8,908 bases of DNA from positions 1-8,908 of the forward strand of contig CANRCL010000043.1 of assembly GCA_947629115.1 (NCBI GenBank), in the 5' to 3' direction. Positions 1 to 6,800 of this stretch are shown here, piece after piece. This stretch comes from an uncultured Bacilli bacterium (lineage in GTDB: Bacteria; Bacillota_I; Bacilli_A; RF39; UBA660). The position numbers and the translations under genes were made by a program. The first letter of the stretch is position 1; each line of letters opens with the position of its first letter. Below the pieces are notes generated by a model. That model was not told the origin of the DNA. It saw nothing but the letters and a program-made list of their open reading frames with translations, and did no database searches.

Positions 1-1
1 T

Positions 2-70
2 AAAATAAATTTTGTTCAAGTTTTCATGACTATGTGTGCCTTGAACGAAGTGAAAGGAATGGATGGTTAA
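2..70 (+). CDS. possible C-terminal tail of an upstream gene, cut by the window edge
   Basis: One plus-strand frame is open from the first bases to a TAA at 68-70 and reads about 22 codons, ending ...MCALNEVKGMDG. The stop lies one base before the second candidate argS start (ATG at 72) and overlaps the first (ATG at 63) by 8 bases. That spacing is typical of translationally linked genes in an operon. The tail is too short to assign to any family. The same bases also form an inverted repeat (14-20 with 40-46), so this could instead be non-coding leader or repeat sequence. The other two frames have stops at positions 1-3 and 6-8. Confidence 0.3.
   Translation, partial: KINFVQVFMTMCALNEVKGMDG
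14..46. repeat. 7-bp inverted repeat upstream of argS
   Basis: GTTCAAG at 14-20 is perfectly complementary to CTTGAAC at 40-46, with a 19-base loop. The hairpin would end about 6 bases before the AAAGGAA Shine-Dalgarno of argS (53-59). No T-run follows, so it is not an intrinsic terminator. I see no T-box antiterminator signature, although a T-box would be a reasonable expectation before an aminoacyl-tRNA synthetase gene; too little upstream sequence is present to exclude one. Confidence 0.35.
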
Positions 71-1802
71 AATGAAAGATTTTTATAAAATTTTAGAAAA
101 TAAAATTAAAGAAGCCTTAAAGATATGTAATTATGAAGTAGCAGAAGTAATTGTTAATGAGTCTAATCGACCAGAATTAGGAGAATATCAATATAATGGA
201 GTTATGCCTCTTGCTAAAATTTATCATAAAAATCCCGTTTTAATTGCGGAAGAAATTGTTAAAGTATTAAAAGAAGATAAATTTTTTAAAGATGTAAATG
301 TTGCTGGTCCGGGATTTATTAATATGACAATTAGTGATAGGGCTTTAATTGATTTTACCAATGAAGATAATTATACATACCCTAAACAAAATAAATTAAT
401 ATTTTTAGATTATGGTGGTGCCAATGTTGCTAAAAGTTTACATGTTGGACATTTAAGAAGTGCCAATATTGGCGAGGCTTTAAATAGATTATGTAAATTT
501 TTAGGCTATGAAACTATTTCAGATACCCATTTAGGTGATTGGGGTCGTCCTTTAGGTTTAGTAATTTTAGAACTTTCTAAAAGATATCCTAATTGGGAAT
601 TTTTTAATCCAACATATGAGGGAGAATATCCTAAAGTTGTAATAACTAATGAATTATTAGAGGAATTATACCCTTATGCTTCTAATAAAGCCAAAGAAGA
701 TACGGAATATTTAAAAGAAGCCCAAGAAATGACTAAAAGATTACAAGATAAAGAAATAGGAATATATGCTTTATGGCAACAAATAATGGAAGTATCTAAA
801 ACAGAAATTAAAAAAATCTATGATAGATTAAATGCTAATTTTGATTTATATAAAGGTGAAATGGATGCTGAAGCAGTAGTTCCAGAATTGCTTAAATATT
901 TAGATAAACTTAATATAGTTGAATCTAGTGAGGGTGCTAAAGTTATAAATGTATCACTTCCAACTGATAAATTAGAAATTCCGCCAATGCTACTTATTAA
1001 ATCTGATGGTGGTATTTTATATAGTACTACGGAACTGGCTACAATTTATGATAGAATGAAAAATTATCATCCTGATGAAATATGGTATATTGCTGATAAA
1101 AGACAAACTCTTCATTTTACTCAAGTTTTTCGGGCTAGTCAAAAAAGTGGCATAACCGATGAAAATACTAAATTAATTTTTGCAGGTTTTGGCACAATGA
1201 ATGGTAAAGATGGTAAACCTTTTAAAACACGTGATGGTGGAGTTATGCGTCTTAATGATTTACTAGAAACAGTTAAAAGCGAATGTTTAAAAAGATTAAA
1301 TGAAAATGTTTTAGAAAATCGTGATAAAATTGCCGAACAAATTGCTATATCAACTTTAAAATATGCTGATATGCTACCAGCAAGAGAAACAGATTATAAT
1401 TTTGATTTAGATAAATTTTGTGATTTAGATGGTAAAACAGGTCCTTTTATCTTATATTCAACAATAAGAATGAAATCTTTATTAAATAAAGCCAAAGAAA
1501 ATAATTTTGAATATCATAAATTAGAAACTATTGCTAATGAATATGATAGAAATATTATTTTAACTTTAAATAATTTAGATAAAGTTTTAAAAAATGCTTT
1601 TGCTAATCATTCTTTAAATGAAATAACTGATTATTTATATAAACTAACAACTAGTTATAATCGTTTTTATGCTGAAAATGTTATATTAAAAGAAACTGAT
1701 TTAGCCAAAAGAAATTCTTGGTTATATTTAACTTCTATCGTATACAAAATTAATACATTATTACTAGGTATATTAGCCATTGAAGTACCAGAAAAAATGT
1801 AA
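63..1802 (+). CDS. argS: arginyl-tRNA synthetase (class I)
   Basis: This enzyme charges tRNA-Arg with arginine using ATP, in the cytoplasm. The 579 residues match the usual length of bacterial ArgRS. Visible parts in order: an N-terminal additional domain (about 1-100, with ELGEYQ at 38-43); the catalytic Rossmann core with DYGGANVAKSLHVGHLRS at 116-133, where HVGH at 127-130 is the HIGH signature; HLGDWG at 156-161; the IKSDGGILYSTTELA stretch at 312-326; GKPFKTRDGGVMRL at 384-397, which stands where other synthetases have KMSKS and is the degenerate form normal for ArgRS; and a helical DALR-type anticodon-binding domain from about 455, ending in the typical ...GILAIEVPEKM. Two starts are possible. 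ATG 63 lies 3 bases after AAAGGAA (53-59). ATG 72 gives the family-like start MKDFYKILENKIKEAL but a longer 12-base gap. The gene may be the last of an operon entering from the left, and it converges on the femX-like gene. Confidence 0.97.
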   Translation: MVKMKDFYKILENKIKEALKICNYEVAEVIVNESNRPELGEYQYNGVMPLAKIYHKNPVLIAEEIVKVLKEDKFFKDVNVAGPGFINMTISDRALIDFTNEDNYTYPKQNKLIFLDYGGANVAKSLHVGHLRSANIGEALNRLCKFLGYETISDTHLGDWGRPLGLVILELSKRYPNWEFFNPTYEGEYPKVVITNELLEELYPYASNKAKEDTEYLKEAQEMTKRLQDKEIGIYALWQQIMEVSKTEIKKIYDRLNANFDLYKGEMDAEAVVPELLKYLDKLNIVESSEGAKVINVSLPTDKLEIPPMLLIKSDGGILYSTTELATIYDRMKNYHPDEIWYIADKRQTLHFTQVFRASQKSGITDENTKLIFAGFGTMNGKDGKPFKTRDGGVMRLNDLLETVKSECLKRLNENVLENRDKIAEQIAISTLKYADMLPARETDYNFDLDKFCDLDGKTGPFILYSTIRMKSLLNKAKENNFEYHKLETIANEYDRNIILTLNNLDKVLKNAFANHSLNEITDYLYKLTTSYNRFYAENVILKETDLAKRNSWLYLTSIVYKINTLLLGILAIEVPEKM

Positions 1803-1804
1803 AA

Positions 1805-1838
1805 AAAAATAATTAAAAACTAAATTTTAATTATTTTT
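1805..1838. terminator. bidirectional all-A/T hairpin terminator shared by argS and the femX-like gene
   Basis: AAAAATAATTAAAA (1805-1818) is a perfect 14-bp inverted complement of TTTTAATTATTTTT (1825-1838), with a six-base loop ACTAAA. On the plus strand it starts 2 bases after the argS stop, and its 3' arm ends in five Ts. On the minus strand it covers the last four sense codons and the stop of the femX-like gene, and its 3' arm also ends in a U-run that continues to about 1801. The stem has no G-C pair, so it would be weaker than a classical terminator; its symmetry and position are the main support. Confidence 0.6.
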
Positions 1839-3065
1839 ATTAAAGGTCTTGGCTAATATACCTTTTCTTAATAGAAAATCATATATTTTAGGATTAATAA
1901 TTAAATCAAATTCCCCAATATATTCAAATACTTGAGGGTTAAATCCTAATTTAAAATTATTTAAACCAGCATAAGGATTATTTTTCGTAAAATCACCGGT
2001 AATACCATTCATATCTAATATATCAAAATTATCTCTATAATGTTTAATAATACTATAATATAAGAAATAATTAGGAGCAAATCTTTTATAATCATTATCA
2101 TAAGCACTGTAAAGTATAGTAGCCATATTATTATGTTTAATAACTAAAGCCCCCGCAATAATTACATTTTTATTTTCAGAAACTCCTTTAGTGGCTTCCA
2201 TAATATCATTTTTATAATTTAATAGTATTTTATCACTATTCATTTTAGCATTAATTATTTTTTCATTATTTGGTAAGGCTAATTTAGCATTAAATTTATT
2301 ATTCTTTTCAGCCTCTATATCATATACATATTGGCTATTTTTTAAAAATTCATTGTAATTTATTTTAACCAAGAATAAATCTATATCATCATTTTTTTCA
2401 TATACTGTATAAATATCTTGAAAATAAAATTCATTATGAGAAGAATCTTTTTTCTTTAAAATATTATAGAAATCCATAATTTCATTTTTAGAATAGATTT
2501 GACATTCAAGTCCTTTACGCATACCTTTTCTTATTTTATTTTTAGTATTTTTATTTAAATTTTTAAGATTATAATTTTTTAAATTAATAAAAGCGTTAAA
2601 TCTTGGAAGTTGGGCTTCAAAATATAAATTATCAACTAATTTTTTATAATTATTTCTAATTAATGTTGTTGTTATATTTTTATTTTCATTATATTCGGTT
2701 TCAAAAGTTTTAGTATTTATTTTTCCAATAGGTAGGTTAGGATTAACTTTAATAAAAGCCACATTTTTTTCTTGATAATATTTTACTAAACATTCAGTAA
2801 AAGTATTTACTAGTATTTCATTACTATAATCAATTAAGAATCCACGAGGGGCATAACCATAATAGGCATTCATTGCAATTTGTTTAATTAAAATTAAAGA
2901 CGCTGCAAGAATATTACCATTATAATCAACTAAACCAATTAAATCATAATCAAATTCATTTTCGGCTTGAAGCATTCCATAGTTTACAGTTTGATATAAA
3001 TTAGATAAAGGATGATTTTTTTGAAAGTTGGTAAATTCTTCAACACTTAAATTTTGAATATGCAT
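1827..3065 (-). CDS. FemX/FemAB-family peptidoglycan aminoacyltransferase
   Basis: FemABX enzymes use aminoacyl-tRNA to add amino acids to the stem-peptide lysine of peptidoglycan precursors at the inner face of the membrane, building the interpeptide bridge. The 412 residues carry family hallmarks: two GNAT-like halves; AYYGYAPRGFLIDY at 67-80 (the 'YxPRGPv' region); a basic TKNKIRKGMRKGLECQIY stretch at 174-191 (the 'R..I+kA.+.Gv' region); and near the C-terminus APNYFLYYSIIKHY (330-343), LDMNGITGDF (350-359), NPYAGLNNFKLGFNP (363-377) and EYIGEFDLIINPKIY (381-395). Residues about 255-297 are helix-prone and charged and could be a short version of the FemA coiled-coil arm. The start is fixed by AGAGGTGGG at 3077-3069, 3-7 bases upstream. 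It is transcribed from its own promoter in the divergent region. Which amino acid it uses cannot be read from sequence. Its presence implies the organism makes peptidoglycan. Confidence 0.9.
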   Translation of the reverse strand: MHIQNLSVEEFTNFQKNHPLSNLYQTVNYGMLQAENEFDYDLIGLVDYNGNILAASLILIKQIAMNAYYGYAPRGFLIDYSNEILVNTFTECLVKYYQEKNVAFIKVNPNLPIGKINTKTFETEYNENKNITTTLIRNNYKKLVDNLYFEAQLPRFNAFINLKNYNLKNLNKNTKNKIRKGMRKGLECQIYSKNEIMDFYNILKKKDSSHNEFYFQDIYTVYEKNDDIDLFLVKINYNEFLKNSQYVYDIEAEKNNKFNAKLALPNNEKIINAKMNSDKILLNYKNDIMEATKGVSENKNVIIAGALVIKHNNMATILYSAYDNDYKRFAPNYFLYYSIIKHYRDNFDILDMNGITGDFTKNNPYAGLNNFKLGFNPQVFEYIGEFDLIINPKIYDFLLRKGILAKTFNKNN

Positions 3066-3068
3066 AAA

Positions 3069-3077
3069 CCCACCTCT
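3069..3077 (-). promoter_or_regulatory. ribosome binding site of the femX-like gene
   Basis: On the minus strand AGAGGTGGG lies directly upstream of the ATG at 3065-3063. It matches the anti-Shine-Dalgarno core GGAGGTG closely and supports this start over internal ATGs. Confidence 0.8.
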
Positions 3078-3089
3078 TTCTAGGGGAAT

Positions 3090-3118
3090 ATTATATCATA
3101 AAAATCTTGATTAAGAAA
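3090..3118 (-). promoter_or_regulatory. promoter of the femX-like gene (extended -10)
   Basis: On the minus strand TGATATAAT gives a consensus -10 (TATAAT, plus-strand 3095-3090) preceded by the TGn extended -10 element. With a 17-base spacer the -35 position is TTTCTT (3118-3113), a poor match; extended -10 promoters commonly tolerate that. The predicted transcript start is about 3083, leaving a short leader with the ribosome site. Confidence 0.65.
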
Positions 3119-3135
3119 GGAATTATTAGTATAAT
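3107..3135 (+). promoter_or_regulatory. promoter of the DUF308-like gene
   Basis: TTGATT (3107-3112), a 17-base spacer and TATAAT (3130-3135) form a good sigma-A-type promoter. The start of transcription would fall near 3141-3143, only about 12 bases before the ATG at 3154. The GGGTGA ribosome site (3142-3147) would therefore sit at the extreme 5' end of the mRNA. The -35 box lies inside the spacer of the divergent femX-like promoter, so the two polymerase sites overlap. Confidence 0.7.
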
Positions 3136-3153
3136 TTAATTGGGTGATTTAAA

Positions 3154-3705
3154 ATGATTAAAAAAATTCTAGGGGATGTTAAAGGAATATTTAATGTAGT
3201 GACATTAATAGATATGTGTACTTCTTTAAGTTATGTTATTTTAGGATTGGTATTTTTCTTTTTACCATCAATGTCTAATTTAGTGGCTTCAATTCTTGCT
3301 GGTGTATTTTTAATTGTTAATGGGGCTAATTTAATTTATTCTTTTATTGAAAGAGGAAAAATAAGTCTATTTAATAATAATATAATTTATGGCGTTATAT
3401 TAGTTGTATTAGGTATATTAATAATGTTTTTAGGTAAATTTTTATCAATTTTAGTAGGTATTTACTTTATCATTAGTGGGGCTCAAAAAGTTAATTATGG
3501 TATTGTATTTAGAAAATTTAAAGAATCATCTTGGCTTTTAACTATTGTAATTGGTGTATTATTCTTAATTTTAGGTATTGTTTGTTTCTTTGCTAAAGGT
3601 GATGGAATAGTAAGTGCCGTAGGATTAGGTTTAATTGGTTATGGTTTAATTAATTTAGTTGATGTCATCTTATTAAGAAAACGTTGTAAAAACTTTTTAA
3701 AATAA
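3154..3705 (+). CDS. six-helix HdeD/DUF308-like membrane protein
   Basis: This is a 183-residue integral membrane protein of the HdeD/DUF308 type. Members are small proteins made of three pairs of transmembrane helices with recurrent G..ll..Gi patterns. In enterobacteria HdeD is linked to acid resistance; in Firmicutes the role is unknown. Predicted helices: about 22-39, 42-64, 77-93, 96-113, 126-146 and 152-173. The pattern 'hydrophobic-LG-hydrophobic' recurs at 29-32 (ILGL), 85-88 (VLGI) and 139-142 (ILGI), in the first helix of each pair, which suggests an internal triplication. The N-terminal 20 residues are amphipathic, and the C-terminus ends in a basic RKRCKNFLK tail. GGGTGA six bases upstream serves as ribosome site. 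The gene is monocistronic, with its own promoter and the terminator at 3743-3771. No function should be inferred beyond membrane location. Confidence 0.75.
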   Translation: MIKKILGDVKGIFNVVTLIDMCTSLSYVILGLVFFFLPSMSNLVASILAGVFLIVNGANLIYSFIERGKISLFNNNIIYGVILVVLGILIMFLGKFLSILVGIYFIISGAQKVNYGIVFRKFKESSWLLTIVIGVLFLILGIVCFFAKGDGIVSAVGLGLIGYGLINLVDVILLRKRCKNFLK

Positions 3706-3720
3706 CAATTAGTTTATTAT

Positions 3721-3740
3721 AATTATTAAGAAAAATAATT
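3721..3740. repeat. short A/T inverted repeat before the terminator
   Basis: AATTATT (3721-3727) pairs with AATAATT (3734-3740) around a six-base loop, in the 3' untranslated region of the DUF308-like gene and immediately before the main terminator hairpin. It could be a weak accessory hairpin, but in DNA this AT-rich such repeats arise easily. Confidence 0.25.
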
Positions 3741-3742
3741 TT

Positions 3743-3771
3743 GCATATCTTATAAGGGATATGCTTTTTTT
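3743..3771 (+). terminator. intrinsic terminator after the DUF308-like gene
   Basis: GCATATC (3743-3749) pairs perfectly with GATATGC (3758-3764) around an eight-base loop, followed by seven Ts (3765-3771). It lies 37 bases after the stop codon and separates the DUF308-like gene from the large surface-protein gene, so the two are probably transcribed independently. Confidence 0.85.
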
Positions 3772-3804
3772 AACGGATTGTCAATAACAAGTAAAATATG
3801 TAAA

Positions 3805-3849
3805 TTTTTTTTAAATAAGATGTTTAATTGAAATGTTATATGATATAAT
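3805..3849 (+). promoter_or_regulatory. promoter of the large surface-protein gene (extended -10, upstream T-tract)
   Basis: TGATATAAT at 3841-3849 is a consensus -10 (TATAAT, 3844-3849) with a TGn extension. No good -35 is present at the right distance (TGTTTA at 3821-3826 with a 17-base spacer). An uninterrupted run of eight Ts at 3805-3812 lies roughly 44-51 bases upstream of the predicted start (about 3856), where AT-tracts act as UP elements. A second, weaker candidate upstream is TTGTCA (3778-3783), 17 bases, TAAATT (3801-3806). Confidence 0.65.
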
Positions 3850-3863
3850 TTGAAAAAGAAATT

Positions 3864-3869
3864 GGAGGG
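3864..3869 (+). promoter_or_regulatory. strong ribosome binding site of the surface-protein gene
   Basis: GGAGGG lies six bases before the ATG at 3876. It is the most consensus-like Shine-Dalgarno on the plus strand of this window, fixes the start of the signal peptide and suggests high translation. Confidence 0.85.
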
Positions 3870-3875
3870 TTTAAG

Positions 3876-6800
3876 ATGAAAAAAATTTTTAAAAAAAGTA
3901 TTTTAATTTTACTAACACTAGAAATGGTTATCGCACCATTTAAGCCTTTCTTATTTAAAGAAGTATTGGCTAGTGAAACAGTAAAAAGTGATAAAAATAA
4001 TGATTATGTTTATTTAGCAGATATTGATTATGTTTATGGTCAAGTTGGTTATAGTTCAGTTAAAATAAATAAGAATGATTCGGGAGAAATGATTTCTTTA
4101 AACATTAATAATACTCGAACTTATTCAATGAATGCTATATTTGCTCATGCTAAATCGACTTTAATTTATGATTTAAGTAAGTATGAAAATCTAGATACAT
4201 TTAGTGCTTATGTAGGAGTAGATGCTAGTAGGGGAACCAATGGTAATGGAGTTATATTTCATATTTATGGTACTACTGATAATGATTATAATACGAAAAA
4301 TTGGTCTAAACTTCATACAACTAAAGCCTTAAAAGGAGATAGTGAAGCCGAACATATTCAAGTATCATTGGGTGATTATAAATATCTTAAATTAGAAGCC
4401 GATAGTAATGGCGATAATAGCAATGACCATGCGGTATATTTAGATGCTATGCTTTATAATGCTAGTACTTATGTACCTAAAGATACAACTATATCTTGGT
4501 TAAAAAAAGTAGAAGAATATGATGAGGAATTACTTAAATATAGTGATAGTGAAATAATTAGTCAAAAAGAATTAAAACTTAAATTAATGCAAAGAACTTT
4601 TGTTAAAAGAGTTGGTTATGGTATTTTAGGAGCCTTTGCTAATAAAAGCGAAAATAATTATGAATTTATCAGTTGGTTATTTAATGATGAAGAAAGATTA
4701 GAAAACTATCTTTTAGGTGGTACTCCGGAGGGAAATAATTATTTACAAGCCTTAACTGTATTTGAAAATTTATATACAAAAAATAAAGCCGATTTATTAG
4801 ATAAGAATGATGGGCAACTCTATGAAAAAATGATGATGGCTATATCACTAGCCTATGGAAGTGATGTTAATTTCTGGCAAACAGCCAATAAACCGGTGGA
4901 ACCAGTAAGAACTCCATCTAATCATATGGATAGATATGATGTTATTAAAAAATTATATACCATAGGTTATACATATGATAATGTTTCAACTTATTTTGAA
5001 AAAGAAAATTTTAAAAATTTAAAAGTTGAAGAAATGCGTTGGGTAGTTAATAATCGGATTAGTGATATAGAAATTGCTTGGTTAAATTGGTATACGCAAA
5101 TGACTAAAGAGGGTAAAACTCCATATAATCAAGACTCTCCATATAATCCATATACCTATATTTATTATTCTACTGGTTGGAATTATGAAGATAGTAATTA
5201 TTATCAAGAAAATTCTCAATATTGTGCCGAGGGTAATAATGTAAATAAGAAAAATGCTGGTTATAAAAGAGGAGTTAGTTGTAATACTAAATATGGATTA
5301 GAACATTTTGAACTTCAAACTAAACCAGGTTCTCCTTTAAGACTTTGGACTATTTGGGAAGAAGATGGTGTTTGTGGTTCTTTAGCAGGTACTGGTTCTA
5401 ATATTGAAATGTCTTTAGGTAGACCATCAACTTTAGTTTCTCAACCGGGACATGCGGCTTATTTCGTTTCTAGTTTAAAAGATTGGAAAGGTCAAACATT
5501 AAGAGAATGGCAAATAGGTAATGCTGCTGCTGGATGGTCGGCTTCTTATAAGGGCGAAAGAATGCTTCTTAACTGGGGTACTAAAGGTAATGGTTGGTCA
5601 GATTCTAATAATGGAGCCTATTTATTGGTTGCTCAAAGAGCAGTAGATAATTGGGAAGAATATAAAAAAGCCTTTTATTATAATTTACTTGGCGATTTAA
5701 AAATAAAATTAGAAGATAAAATTAAATCTTATGAATCAGCAATAAATGAACAACATTATAATGTTGATGCTTGGTATAATTTAATACAATGTTATTTACA
5801 AGATGAAAATACTCCTAGTAGTAAATATTTAGAATTAGCGAAAAAAATAACTTCTTACTTTTTTGAATTTCCTCTACCAATGTATGATTTATTAAAATTA
5901 TTTCAAGATAAAATTGTAGAAAATGAAGTAGAATATACTAATTTAGTTGATACGACATTAAATAAACAACTAAAGGTTAGTGATAAAGAATATTTTCAAG
6001 CCGCAGCAATTGTCGATATCACAAAATATTTATTAAAACTTAATGGTGATAATGCTGTTGCAACTTTCTCATTTGATGGGGAAAATGCTAAAAAATTAAT
6101 GCTTTTAGGAAAATATGCTGAAAATAATACACCTTTTGAATATACTTTAAATTATGAATATGATGCTTTAGAGCAAAAAGTTAGTTCTAATACTAAATGG
6201 ATAAGAGTAGAAGATGGTAGAACATCTGTTGATTTAAGTGATTCAATGGATTTATTAAACACTAAAAATGATATCGTAGTTCATTTATTAAAAGATGAAA
6301 ATTATAATGTAGATAATTTATTCTTTATTGATTTACAAAATGGACCATCTCCATCAAGTTTATATGTTAATAATTTAGAGAGAAGAATTGCTAATATTGA
6401 TGAAAAAGTAGCCGAATGGATTTTGATTAAAGATGATAATCATTTAATAGATATTTTAATGAGTCAATCATATGATGATTTGGATTGGAATAAGTTTAGT
6501 GAAAAATTACCTCAAATAGATAACAAAAGTGGTACAATGTTATTTATTCGTAATGGTTATACTAAAACTTATTTACCAAGTGACCCAGTATTTGCTATCT
6601 TTGATGAAAAAGAAGATACTGCTGAAATGAGATATGTTCCAGTAGCAAATTTAGAAGTTAAAACTTCTAGTTCACTTAATGAGGATGATGAAAAAAAATT
6701 ATTAGACCGAAGCATAAATACATTTTGGCAAGCAAAAAAAGATGATGAAGAAAGAACAATTATTTTAAAATCTAAAAATCGCTCTATTGAACTATCTAAA

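Noticed and set aside
63..3065. Functional link between argS and the femX-like gene (a synthetase supplying the tRNA used for the peptide bridge)
   Set aside because: The genes are convergent with separate promoters. FemX-type enzymes are known with Gly, Ala, Ser and similar residues rather than Arg, so adjacency is most simply coincidence.
3777..3790. Small inverted repeats around ATTGTCAATAACAA as an operator
   Set aside because: The arms are only four bases, in AT-rich DNA. Such symmetry is expected by chance and no neighbouring regulator gene supports an operator.
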